Positions 25,223 to 36,150 of a stretch of 64,000 nucleotides of DNA are shown here, one piece after another. Each line of letters opens with the position of its first letter. Position 1 is the first letter of the stretch. Origin of the DNA: a bacterium (GTDB lineage Bacteria > Krumholzibacteriota > Krumholzibacteriia > LZORAL124-64-63); assembly GCA_016712675.1 (NCBI GenBank), contig JADJQR010000001.1, positions 4,650,001 through 4,714,000 of the forward strand, given 5' to 3'. The notes below the pieces were generated by a model. That model did no database searches. It worked only from the letters and a program-made list of their open reading frames with translations, and was not told where the DNA came from. The position numbers and the translations under genes are program-made.

Positions 25223-27034
25223 TTACAGCGAGTACTTCGTCAGCAGCTGCGCCACCAGCCAGTCGCGCTGGGCATCGTTGATCGCCTCGCCGTAGGCCTT
25301 GATCTCGGCGATCTCGACCAGCGAGCCGGTGCTGCTGCCCAGGCGCGCGCCCACGAACTCCAGCAGGTCGTCGGTCAGCGCCGGGGCCGTGGCCACCGGG
25401 TGGGCCGCCCCGCCCAGCCACACCTTCATGCCCTCGGTGGCGCTGAACCGGAACGTGTAGACCTGGAACTGCGTCAGCGGCAGCGCCACCGGCACGTCAA
25501 GGCGCGGCCCGAGGTGGCCGACCGAGACCTGCGACGGGTTGCGGAAGCCGATCTCCAGGCTGGTGCGCGCGTTCACGCCGCCGCCGAACACGATGTTGGT
25601 CGGGTAGCTCATCGTCGTGCCCACGGTGCGTGCCACGGCGATGACCGTGTAGTCGCTGTGCGTGAAGTCCAGGCCGGGGAACGAGAGCGCGCTGCCGAAG
25701 GCGCCGGTGCCACCGCCGAAGCGCACCGCCGGCAGGCCGTTCACCGCGCCCGTCCGGTACAGCCCGGCGCTGGTGATGCCGCCGCCGGGCGGCGTCGCGT
25801 CGCGCGTGGCGTCGGCGAATGCGTTGGCCCAGCGCGTGACACGGTTGGAGCCGTCGCGCGTCACGCCCTGGTCGCCGCGGTACCAGAACAGCGGGTGGTC
25901 GAACGACTCGCCCACCGGCACGCACGTGGTCACGTCGTACTCGCTGGCCACCGCCACGCTGACGATGCGGTCGCGGTGCGCCACGCTGCGCACCACGTAG
26001 GACAGCGGCATGCCGGTGTCGATCTGCCCGCCCTGCGCCAGGTAGTCCTTGAGCGTCTGGAAGTTGGTCGTGATGGCGCCCAGCGCCGCCGAGGCCTCGC
26101 CGCCCAGCGCGTAGGCGGAGATCTTCACGTTCTCGAGGTCCTTCACGTAGGTCGTGTTGACGCCGATCGAGCCGCCGGCCGCCGCCGTGCGGAACGAGGC
26201 GTCGACCGAGGCCTCGATCTCCGTGCGTGTGGCCGTCGACTCCACCAGCAGGTAGAAGATGCGCCCGTACGTGACCGACGAGATGAAGGCCGGCGGGTTG
26301 CCCGGGCCCACGAAGGGGTCCAGCTCGGCGGGCGTCACGTCGGGAGCGAAGAACTGGTCCACCGCCGTGGGGATCTCGAAGGCCATCGTGAAGTAGCTCT
26401 GCACCAGCTTGACCAGGAAGCGGTTGTACTGGCGGTCGCGGTGGAAGGCCAGCGAGGCGGCCACGTCGCCGAACAGGTTGCCGGCGCTGACGTCCAGGGC
26501 CAGGGCGAACTCCTCGTCGGACCGCACTTCCTCCATCGTGAAGGTGAACCGCGCGGGGATGGTGTTCGAAGCGGTGGAGATGATGTCGTTCTGGGCCTGC
26601 AGGATGCTGCCGAGGGCCACCTCCTGGATGTCGCGCGCCACGGCCGGCGACCCGTTGAGGATGGTCATCACCACGCGGCCGCCGCCGCGCCGCACGGGGA
26701 TGGGGTCGGGCGTGGCGCGCCCGAGCGTGCTGCCCTGCAGCAGGTTGCCCGGGAAGATGATGTCGGCGTTGGGGTCGAACTGCGGGAAGGCGCCGGGCGC
26801 CTCGACCACGCTGTAGCGCGTGGTGGTGCAGAAGAAATCCTCGTTGCCGACCGTCTCGAGCACGGTCTGCTCGTCCAGGACCTCGTTCTTCGGCGACACG
26901 GTCTCGAACGTGCCGCCGGAGGCGACCACCGCGTCGAAGCTGGTGGCGTCCGGCGAGCCGGAGTCGCCGCCGCAGGCCACACAGCCGACCATCAGGGCCA
27001 CGGCCGCCGCCATCGTCAGGATGCGCTTGATCAT
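25223..27034 (-). CDS. Cytolysin-like lipoprotein: cholesterol-dependent-cytolysin core plus LamG-like domain
   Basis: 603 residues. An export signal with a lipobox-like end (MVGC, Cys18) suggests a lipoprotein. Residues about 50-371 follow the thiol-activated (cholesterol-dependent) cytolysin order: FPGNLLQGSTL (94-104), PARFTFTMEEVRSDEEFAL (160-178), the membrane-hairpin region RQYNRFLVKLVQSYFTMAFEIP (201-222), SSVTYGRIFYLLVEST (252-267), LGGEA (310-314) and GMPLSYVVRSVAHRD (341-355). The tryptophan-rich undecapeptide and domain 4 of classical toxins are missing; in their place, residues about 380-603 are a LamG-like lectin-type sandwich (WYRGDQGVT, GLPAVRFGGGTGAF, AEIKAYGEAI). AAGGAGG precedes the ATG. 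The glycine-rich lipoprotein gene lies 26 bases upstream. Confidence 0.8.
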   Translation of the reverse strand: MIKRILTMAAAVALMVGCVACGGDSGSPDATSFDAVVASGGTFETVSPKNEVLDEQTVLETVGNEDFFCTTTRYSVVEAPGAFPQFDPNADIIFPGNLLQGSTLGRATPDPIPVRRGGGRVVMTILNGSPAVARDIQEVALGSILQAQNDIISTASNTIPARFTFTMEEVRSDEEFALALDVSAGNLFGDVAASLAFHRDRQYNRFLVKLVQSYFTMAFEIPTAVDQFFAPDVTPAELDPFVGPGNPPAFISSVTYGRIFYLLVESTATRTEIEASVDASFRTAAAGGSIGVNTTYVKDLENVKISAYALGGEASAALGAITTNFQTLKDYLAQGGQIDTGMPLSYVVRSVAHRDRIVSVAVASEYDVTTCVPVGESFDHPLFWYRGDQGVTRDGSNRVTRWANAFADATRDATPPGGGITSAGLYRTGAVNGLPAVRFGGGTGAFGSALSFPGLDFTHSDYTVIAVARTVGTTMSYPTNIVFGGGVNARTSLEIGFRNPSQVSVGHLGPRLDVPVALPLTQFQVYTFRFSATEGMKVWLGGAAHPVATAPALTDDLLEFVGARLGSSTGSLVEIAEIKAYGEAINDAQRDWLVAQLLTKYSL

Positions 27035-27060
27035 GTCGTTCCCTCCTTCGGGAGACGGGT

Positions 27061-29091
<2,031 letters not shown>

Positions 29092-29330
29092 GAGAAGCTC
29101 CCGGTCCAGGGTCCGCGTTCCATCGCCCCGCAATCAGGACGAGTTCCATCATCCATGACCTGATGCGGATTCCGGGGCCGGGGCACGCAACAGATTCTCG
29201 ACGCCACAGCGAAAATGCGTATCAATCGCAAAATGAAATAACCCCTTCAATAGTCGGGAATTCTCAGGTAACCTGCATCGTCCCCCGCCAGGGACGCAGG
29301 CCCGCCCGTCAGCCACCGGAGGACCCGCGC

Positions 29331-31262
29331 ATGCGCTATCAGGACGTCCACGAGCTCTCGGTCTCGAACCCCCGGTTCTTCTGGCGACAGAAGATGAACC
29401 TGATCAAATGGTTCGAGGAGCCGCGGGAAATCCTCACGCGCGACAGCAGCGGGCTGTACCGCTGGTTCCAGGGCGGCGTGCTCAACACCTGCTATCTGGC
29501 GCTCGACTACCACGTCGACCACGGCCGCGGCCGGCAGGTCGCGTTGTACTACGACTCGGCCGCCGCCCACCTCAAGCGCAGCTATACATATAGGGAACTG
29601 CGCGACGAGGTCGCGAAGTTCGCCGGCGTGCTGCGCGCGCAGGGCGTGGAGAAGGGCGACCGTGTCATCATCTACATGCCGATGGTGGCCGAAGCGGTCA
29701 TCTCGATGCTGGCCTGCGCGCGGTTGGGCGCCGTGCACTCGGTGGTGTTCGGCGGCTTTGCGCCGCACGAACTGGCCGTGCGCATCGACGACGCGAAGCC
29801 GAAGCTGCTGATCACCGCCAGCTGCGGCCTGGAGTTCACGCGCGTCATCGAGTACAAGCCGCTGGTCGACGCCGCGCTGGAGGAGGCGCAGTTCCCGCCG
29901 CAGACGGTCATCGTCTTCCCGCGCCCGCAGGCCACGGCGCAGATGAAGGAAGGCCGCGACCTGGACTGGCACGAGCTGATGCACCACGCGCAGCCCGTCG
30001 ACTGCGTGCCGGTGCAGGCGACCGACCCCCTCTACATCCTCTACACCAGCGGCACCACCGGGAAGCCCAAGGGCGTGGTGCGCGACAACGGCGGCCACGC
30101 CGTGGCGCTGAAGTACTCGATGAAGACCGTCTACAACACGAACCCGGGCGAGGTCTTCTGGGCCGCCTCGGACGTGGGCTGGGTGGTCGGCCACTCGTAC
30201 ATCGTGTACGGGCCGCTGATCAACGGCTGCTCGACGGTGCTCTTCGAGGGCAAGCCGGTGCGCACGCCCGACGCGGGCGCCTTCTGGCGCGTGATCCAGG
30301 ACTACGGTGTCAGCGCCTTCTTCACGGCGCCGACCGCGTTCCGCGCCATCAAGAAGGAGGATCCCGACGCGCACCTGCGCCGGCAGTACGACATCTCGAC
30401 GCTGCGCACGCTGTACCTGGCCGGCGAGCGGCTGGACCCGCCCACGCACGAATGGCTGAACCAGGTGCTGGACGTGCCCATCGTCGACCATTGGTGGCAG
30501 ACCGAGACGGGCTGGCCCATTGTCGCCAACCCGATGGGCCTGGACCCGCACCGGGTGAAGGTCGGCTCGGCCACGTTTGCCGTGCCGGGCTTCAAGGTCG
30601 AGGTGCTCGACGACGCGGGCCAGCCGGTACCGCCGAACGAGACCGGCAACATCTGCCTGAAGCTGCCGCTGCCGCCCGGCTGCCTGCCGACGCTGTGGAA
30701 CGACGAGGACGGGTTCCGCAGCAGCTACCTGAAGGCCTTCGACGGCTACTACCACACGGCCGACGGCGGCTACCTGGACGAGGACGGCTACCTGTTCGTG
30801 ATGGGCCGCACCGACGACGTCATCAACGTTGCCGGGCACCGCCTGTCCACCGGCGAGATGGAGGAGCTGATCGGCGCGCACAAGGCCGTGGCCGAGTGCG
30901 CGGTGGTCGGCATCGATGACGAGCTGAAGGGGCAGGTCCCGGTCGGGCTCGTCGTGCTGAAGGACGGCGTGGCGGCGCCCGAGGCCCAGGTGGAAGCCGA
31001 GCTGGTCGACCTGATCCGCACGGGGATCGGCGCCGTGGCCGCCTTCCGCAAGGCCATCGTCGTGCCCCGCCTGCCCAAGACGCGTTCGGGCAAGATCCTG
31101 CGCAAGACGATCCGGCGCCTGGCGGTCGAGGAGCAGATCGTCACGCCGCCGACCATCGACGACCCGGCGATCATCGCCGAGATCAGGAGCGCCCTGCGGC
31201 GGCACCGCGTCGGCCAGTACGCGCGCCTGCCGCTGGGCGACGACGACGCCGAAGGCATCTAG
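29331..31262 (+). CDS. prpE: Acyl-CoA synthetase, propionyl-/acetyl-CoA synthetase type (ANL family)
   Basis: 643 residues. It activates a short-chain acid (propionate or acetate) to its CoA thioester through an adenylate. Seen are the ATP loop YTSGTTGKPKG, SDVGWVVGHSYIVYGPL, DHWWQTETGWPI and the catalytic lysine region KTRSGKILRKTIRRLA near the end, all close to the PrpE/ACSS3 group. GGAGG stands eight bases before ATG 29331. The following DUF4212 and symporter genes (gaps of 40 and 67 bases) make a clear uptake-and-activation operon. Substrate choice between propionate and acetate is not settled by eye. Confidence 0.9.
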   Translation: MRYQDVHELSVSNPRFFWRQKMNLIKWFEEPREILTRDSSGLYRWFQGGVLNTCYLALDYHVDHGRGRQVALYYDSAAAHLKRSYTYRELRDEVAKFAGVLRAQGVEKGDRVIIYMPMVAEAVISMLACARLGAVHSVVFGGFAPHELAVRIDDAKPKLLITASCGLEFTRVIEYKPLVDAALEEAQFPPQTVIVFPRPQATAQMKEGRDLDWHELMHHAQPVDCVPVQATDPLYILYTSGTTGKPKGVVRDNGGHAVALKYSMKTVYNTNPGEVFWAASDVGWVVGHSYIVYGPLINGCSTVLFEGKPVRTPDAGAFWRVIQDYGVSAFFTAPTAFRAIKKEDPDAHLRRQYDISTLRTLYLAGERLDPPTHEWLNQVLDVPIVDHWWQTETGWPIVANPMGLDPHRVKVGSATFAVPGFKVEVLDDAGQPVPPNETGNICLKLPLPPGCLPTLWNDEDGFRSSYLKAFDGYYHTADGGYLDEDGYLFVMGRTDDVINVAGHRLSTGEMEELIGAHKAVAECAVVGIDDELKGQVPVGLVVLKDGVAAPEAQVEAELVDLIRTGIGAVAAFRKAIVVPRLPKTRSGKILRKTIRRLAVEEQIVTPPTIDDPAIIAEIRSALRRHRVGQYARLPLGDDDAEGI

Positions 31263-31302
31263 GAGTTCCCGTAACCGCATCACCCTGACCGTGGAGGCCG
31301 GC

Positions 31303-31554
31303 ATGAGCACTGCCAAGGAATATTGGAAGGCGAACCTGAGGCTGGTGGTGCTGTGCATCGCCATCTGGTTCGTGGTGTCGTTCGGGTTCGGGATCCTGCT
31401 GGCCGACCAGCTCAATTCCGTGAAGCTGGGCGGCTACAAGCTGGGCTTCTGGTTCGCCCAGCAGGGCTCCATGTACATCTTCGTGGCGCTGATCTTCTTC
31501 TACGCGCACCGGATGAACATCCTCGACCGCAAGTTCGGGGTACGCGAGGACTGA
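31303..31554 (+). CDS. DUF4212 small membrane subunit of a solute symporter
   Basis: 83 residues with two membrane segments (LRLVVLCIAIWFVVSFGFGIL and MYIFVALIFFYAHRMNIL) around the conserved LGGYKLGFWFAQQGS. The family always accompanies SSS-type cation/acetate symporters and probably forms a subunit. GGAGG is six bases before ATG 31303. It lies 67 bases before the symporter gene. Confidence 0.92.
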   Translation: MSTAKEYWKANLRLVVLCIAIWFVVSFGFGILLADQLNSVKLGGYKLGFWFAQQGSMYIFVALIFFYAHRMNILDRKFGVRED

Positions 31555-31621
31555 CGCCGACCTGATCGCCGCCCGCCGCGCCGCGGCAGGGCGCTATCGC
31601 CGTTCTGAAAGGAGCCCAGGC

Positions 31622-33391
31622 ATGGACCTCAAGACGATGACCTTCATCGTGGTCGGCATCACCTTCCTGATCTACATCTACATCGCCATCCGCACGCGGG
31701 CCTCGTCCACCAAGGAATTCTACGTGGCCGGCGGTGGCGTGCATCCGATTCTCAACGGCATGGCCACCGGCGCCGACTGGATGTCGGCGGCCTCGTTCAT
31801 CTCGATGGCCGGCATCATCTCGTTCAACGGCTTTGGCGCCTCGGCCTACCTGATGGGCTGGACGGGCGGCTACGTGCTGCTGGCGATGCTCCTGGCCCCG
31901 TACCTGCGCAAGTACGGGAAGTTCACGGTGCCTGAGTTCATCGGCGACCGCTACTACTCGAAGGCCGCGCGCGGCGTGGCCGTCATCGCGCTGGTCGTCG
32001 CCTCGCTGACCTACGTGATCGGGCAGATGAAGGGCGTCGGCGTGGCGTTCTCGCGCTTTCTGGAAGTGCCGTTCGCCACGGGCGTCTACGTGGGCATGGG
32101 CATCGTGTTCGTCTACGCGGTGCTGGGCGGCATGAAGGGCATCACCTACACGCAGATCGCCCAGTACGTCGTGCTGATCTTCGCCTACACCATCCCGGCC
32201 ATCTTCATCTCGCTGCAGCTGACCGGCATGCCCATCCCGCAGCTGGGGCTGGGCAGCTCGCTGACCGAGGGCGGCTACCTGCTGGATAAGCTGGACCTCA
32301 TCTGCAAGGACCTGGGCTTCGCGCAGTACACGACACAGCGGGGCTCGGTCATCGACATGTTCCTGTTGACGATGACCCTGATGATCGGCACGGCCGGCCT
32401 GCCGCACGTGATCACGCGCTTCTTCACGGTGCCGAAGGTGCGCGACGCGCGTTCGTCCGCCGGCTGGGCGCTGGTCTTCATCGCCATCCTCTACACCACC
32501 GCGCCGGCCGTGGCGGCGATGGCGCGCCTGAACCTGATGCATACGGTGCAGACCGGGCCCGTGGGCGCGGCCGACGGCAACCTGGAGTACGCGAAGGCGC
32601 CGACCTGGTTCAAGAACTGGGAGAAGACCGGACTGCTGAAGTTCGAGGACAAGAACGGCGACGGCCGCATCCAGTACTACGGCAAGGGCCTGGACGCCAA
32701 GGCCGCGGAGTTCGGCTGGCAGGGCAACGAGCTGGTCAAGGTCGACAACGACATCATGGTGCTGGCCAACCCCGAGATCGCCAAGCTGCCGAACTGGGTC
32801 ATCGCCCTGGTGGCGGCCGGCGGCATCGCGGCGGCGCTCTCGACGGCCGCCGGCCTGCTGCTGGCCATGTCGTCGGCGGTGTCGCATGACCTGATGAAGG
32901 GCATGTTCATGCCCCACATCTCCGAGAAGACCGAGCTGATGGCCGGCCGCATCGCGATGGCGGTGGCCATCGGCGTCGCCGGCTGGATGGGGCTGAACCC
33001 GCCGGGATTCGCCGCGCAGGTGGTGGCCCTGGCCTTCGGCCTGGCGGCCTCGTCCATCTTCCCGGCGATCATGATGGGCATCTTCAACCGCCGCATCAAC
33101 AAGCAGGGCGCCATCGCCGGCATGATCGTCGGCCTGGTCGCCACGCTGGTCTACATCTTCTGGTTCAAGGGCTGGTTCTTCGTGGCCAGCACGGCCATGG
33201 CCAAGGACACCGCCGACAACTGGCTGTTCGGCATTTCGCCGGGCTCGTTCGGGGCCGTGGGTGCGCTGCTGAACTTCATCGTGGCGTGGGCCGTCTCGAA
33301 GATGACCCCGCCGCCGCCCGAGCACATCCAGCACCTGGTCGAGGACATCCGCGTACCGAAGGGCGCGAAGGGGGCTTCGGCGGGGCACTAG
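31622..33391 (+). CDS. Sodium/solute symporter (SSS family), acetate-permease-like
   Basis: 589 residues with about thirteen membrane segments. Seen are the family opening TKEFYVAGGGVHPILNGMATGADWMSAASFISMAG, the core RYYSKAARGVAVIALVV and the typical LLLAMSSAVSHDLMK. A long cytoplasmic or periplasmic insert (about 330-385, WFKNWEKTGLLKFEDKNGDG) is characteristic of the VC_2705-type subgroup. It brings carboxylates, most likely acetate or propionate, into the cell with Na+. AAAGGAG precedes ATG 31622. A strong stem-loop follows the stop codon. Confidence 0.92.
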   Translation: MDLKTMTFIVVGITFLIYIYIAIRTRASSTKEFYVAGGGVHPILNGMATGADWMSAASFISMAGIISFNGFGASAYLMGWTGGYVLLAMLLAPYLRKYGKFTVPEFIGDRYYSKAARGVAVIALVVASLTYVIGQMKGVGVAFSRFLEVPFATGVYVGMGIVFVYAVLGGMKGITYTQIAQYVVLIFAYTIPAIFISLQLTGMPIPQLGLGSSLTEGGYLLDKLDLICKDLGFAQYTTQRGSVIDMFLLTMTLMIGTAGLPHVITRFFTVPKVRDARSSAGWALVFIAILYTTAPAVAAMARLNLMHTVQTGPVGAADGNLEYAKAPTWFKNWEKTGLLKFEDKNGDGRIQYYGKGLDAKAAEFGWQGNELVKVDNDIMVLANPEIAKLPNWVIALVAAGGIAAALSTAAGLLLAMSSAVSHDLMKGMFMPHISEKTELMAGRIAMAVAIGVAGWMGLNPPGFAAQVVALAFGLAASSIFPAIMMGIFNRRINKQGAIAGMIVGLVATLVYIFWFKGWFFVASTAMAKDTADNWLFGISPGSFGAVGALLNFIVAWAVSKMTPPPPEHIQHLVEDIRVPKGAKGASAGH

Positions 33392-33445
33392 GCTTCGTGC
33401 TTGGCGCGCCGCAACAGGGTGGGGCGTTTTCGGGATGATGTGGCT

Positions 33446-33484
33446 AACCGCCGGTCGTGCCCCTTCTGGGGGCGGCCGGCGGTT
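33446..33484. terminator. Nested stem-loop after the symporter gene
   Basis: Outer arms AACCGCCGG / CCGGCGGTT enclose an inner GCCCC-TTCT-GGGGGC hairpin. Only a weak T-rich stretch follows (TCATTTGTGATT). Its place, 55 bases after the last operon gene, suits a terminator. Confidence 0.55.
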
Positions 33485-33540
33485 CGATCATTTGTGATTC
33501 CGGGTGGAGGTCTCTCTTCGCACACGCGCTGGGCGGAATG

Positions 33541-33554
33541 GTTGACCGGTCAAC
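33541..33554. repeat. Palindrome B copy (GTTGACCGGTCAAC)
   Basis: Perfect 14-bp palindrome of a second family, 59 bases upstream of a palindrome A copy in the same convergent gap. Confidence 0.85.
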
Positions 33555-33612
33555 GATCCCGGCGACGGCGGCATGCGAGCAAGGCGCGGCGGCGGGTCGG
33601 GCGGTCTGCACC

Positions 33613-33630
33613 ACTTGCGCCGGCGCAACT
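33613..33630. repeat. Palindrome A copy with mixed outer arms
   Basis: ACTTGCGCCGGCGCAACT, perfect 14-bp core. Confidence 0.9.
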
Positions 33631-33650
33631 CCCACGAACCCGTGACGAAC

Positions 33651-33664
33651 GTGTGTCGGCGCAC
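33651..33664. repeat. Degenerate palindrome A variant GTGTGTCGGCGCAC
   Basis: Left arm has drifted; centred 36 bp after the previous copy and five bases before the stop of the lipoprotein gene. Confidence 0.5.
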
Positions 33665-33668
33665 GCGC

Positions 33669-34364
33669 TCACGGCGCCGGCGCGATCACCACCTCGGCGC
33701 CGTCCTCGGCGTCGACGGTCACCCAGTCGCTGCTGATCACGCTCTGGCCGGGGACCACGACCCACAGGCGGACGCTGCGGGAGACCAGATTGCGGCCGCC
33801 GGGGCCGTCGAACTCGAAGCCGAACGGCAGGCAGGCCGTGTCGATCGAGAAGCTACCGGTGCTGTCAGTGATGTCCAGGGCGGCCACGGGTTCGCCGTCG
33901 GCCAAGGCAGCCCAGTCATCGCGGGTGTACACGAAATCGACGTGCAGGTCGGTGGTGCGCCCGACGAGGTGCAGGCGGTACAGGCCGTCGCCGACGCGTC
34001 GGTTCTCCCGGTCGCGGCCCTGCCAGAATATGGCGTAGCGCCCCGCCTCCAACGGATACTGCCCTACGACCACGCGCACGGTGTCGCCGGTGCAGGGGGA
34101 GGTGATCCAGATATCGGCGGTGTCGGGCTCGGTGAGCACAAACTCGACACCTGTCTGTGGCTTGGCGCCGTCGCCGTCGGGTACCGGCTCGTAGGCGTGC
34201 TGCAGCAGGATGGACGCTCCGACGATGGGCGCGCCATCTCTGTCCAGGACCGTGCCGCTGATGGTGACCGGCGGCTCCTGCCGGGGCTTCGTGGAATCGG
34301 AGCAGGCGGACAGCGCCAGCAGGGCGACGGCGATCGCAGCGAAGCAACAGAGCAGGCCACGCAT
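33669..34364 (-). CDS. Lipoprotein with carboxypeptidase-regulatory-like domain
   Basis: 231 residues, lipobox LSAC (Cys21). After a short linker, VTISGTVLDRDGAPIVGASILL is the opening of a carboxypeptidase-regulatory-like beta domain; a second beta part (GRYAIFWQGRDRENRRVGDGLYRLHLVG) resembles the FlgD-like Ig motif. No catalytic feature is seen. It is presumably anchored in a membrane facing the periplasm. AAAGGGG lies seven bases before ATG 34364. No neighbour suggests a specific role. Confidence 0.75.
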   Translation of the reverse strand: MRGLLCCFAAIAVALLALSACSDSTKPRQEPPVTISGTVLDRDGAPIVGASILLQHAYEPVPDGDGAKPQTGVEFVLTEPDTADIWITSPCTGDTVRVVVGQYPLEAGRYAIFWQGRDRENRRVGDGLYRLHLVGRTTDLHVDFVYTRDDWAALADGEPVAALDITDSTGSFSIDTACLPFGFEFDGPGGRNLVSRSVRLWVVVPGQSVISSDWVTVDAEDGAEVVIAPAP

Positions 34365-34650
34365 GAGGGGCCCCTTTCGTCGGGTATCGCGAGCGGGATC
34401 AGGCGCAAGCATACGTCATGGCGGAGGCGCCCCGCAATGCCGCTGCTGCTGTCGTGGTTTCGCGCTTGGCTTCATCGCGCAGCGTGGTAGCATCACCCGG
34501 TCCACCTCTTCGCGATGTACGTTCAGCTCCGGAGGTCACGACCCGCACACTTGATACCCCTTGTGGACCGTCACCTGACAAGGCACCGGTATCGAGTTTG
34601 CTGCGAGTCGTCGACCAGGCCGGTGCGGGACGTCGCGAGGAGGTTTTTTC

Positions 34651-36085
34651 ATGTCCAGAACCTGGGCATTGTCCGCGTCCGTTTCCATCCCGACCTTCGC
34701 TCTTTCCTTCATCCTGGCGGCCTTCGTCCTGTTGCCGTTCGAGACGGTGACCGCGCGCGCTGCGCTGCCCGACGCGCTGGCGCCGCTGCGCTTCGACTGG
34801 GTCTGCGTCACCGATGCTGCGCTGGCTGGCCGGTGTGGCGGCCCACCAGTGGGGCGCCCGCTACCTGCTGCTGGGCGGATCGCACGCGCGGCTGCCGGCC
34901 CCGCTGTTCCGGCTGGCTGGGCCGCCCGCCGACTACGACCACCCCACCGACGCCTACTACCGCTGCCTGGGCGGCACGTGGGACGTGAACGGCGATGGCT
35001 ACGTGGCCGAGTGGGGCGTCGATGCCCCGGATCCGGAACTGGATATCGTGGTGGGGCGTGTGCCTGTCGACGACGCGGCCATGGTGGCCGCGTTCGTGGC
35101 GAAGGTCATCGCGTTCGAACAGCGGCCGCGGGCGCTGCCCTCGGCGCTGTTCGCGGCGTCCCACATGAGCGTGGTGTCGCCTCCCACGCCGTGTCCGTCG
35201 TGGGCGCACGTCACGGTGGGATCCCTGCGTGATCTGGCCTTGGCCGCGGAGCCCTCGCTGGTCGTGGATGAGGCCTTCGAGGACTGCGAGCCGGCGAATC
35301 CGCTGACCGACCCGATGAGTGCCGCGGCACTGGTGGCGGCACTGTCGGAGAGGCCGCACGACCTGGTGCATCTCGTGCTGAGCGGCATCGCCCAGGCCTG
35401 GCAGATGGCGAACTCCGTGTACGCCGACGCGGAGGACTTCGCGCCGTTGGCCGGTGCGGGCCACGCTTCCGTGGCCACGATGCTGTCGGGCCCGGTCGCC
35501 GACACGCGCGGTGGCAGCGTGCTCGCATCGTTGCTGGCGTTGCCGGACGGCGGAGCGGTGGGCGCGGTGGCGCCGTCCTGCATGGGCTTCGTCTATCCCC
35601 ACGACCAGTTCCTGCGAGCACTCTGGGGCGGCTTCCTGGCCGATGAGGAGGCGCGGCTGGGCGAGGCCTTCCAGGCTGCGCTGACGTCGGCGCAGGCGAA
35701 CGCGACGCTGATGCGGACCTACGCGTCCACGTACTGGGGCATGTGCCTGTTCGGCGACCCGGCCATGCGGCTGTGGCCGGCGGCGGCGGCGGCCGTCCCC
35801 ATGCCCGACCCGGTCGGCGTGGCGCGGTTGCACGTGGCACCCAACCCGTTCAACCCGATCGCCACGATCCGCTTCGAAGTCGCGGCGCCCGCCGGCACCC
35901 GGGTGCCGGCGCGCGTCGAGATCTACGACGTGCAGGGGCGGCTGGTGGCCACGCTGCTGGACGAGAGCCTGCCGCCCGGCCCGCGCGAGGTGAACTGGCG
36001 GGCCGAGGCGGTCAGCGGCGTGTACCTGGTGCGCGTGACCGTCGGGCGCACGTCGGCCGCGGCGAAGCTGACGCGCCTGGAGTAG
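34651..36085 (+). pseudogene. Gingipain-like (C25) peptidase relative, frameshifted and without catalytic residues
   Basis: A good start (AGGAGG eight bases before ATG 34651) opens a signal peptide and RFDWVCVTDAA in one frame; from about 34814 the homology continues in the next frame (LRWLAGVAAHQWGARYLLLGG, PTDAYYRCLGGTWDVNGDG, LDIVVGRVPV). About 50 family residues seem to be missing at the junction. Where C25 peptidases have the catalytic GHG and a CYS-type motif, this one has LVLSGIAQAW and TMLSGPVAD, so both His and Cys are lost. The end carries a FlgD-like Ig domain (APNPFNPIATIRFEV, VEIYDVQGRLVATLLD). The frameshift could be a sequencing error, but the lost residues could not. Confidence 0.6.
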
Positions 36086-36094
36086 CCCCGATGT

Positions 36095-36134
36095 GCGCGG
36101 GCGGCCGGCATCCGGTGACGCCGACCGCCCGCGC
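36095..36134. terminator. Stem-loop between convergent genes
   Basis: GCGCGGGCGG (36095-36104) pairs with CCGCCCGCGC (36125-36134), 10 perfect pairs and a 20-base loop, placed between two gene ends. No T-run on either strand. Confidence 0.5.
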
Positions 36135-36150
36135 CGTGCCGCATGGCCTT

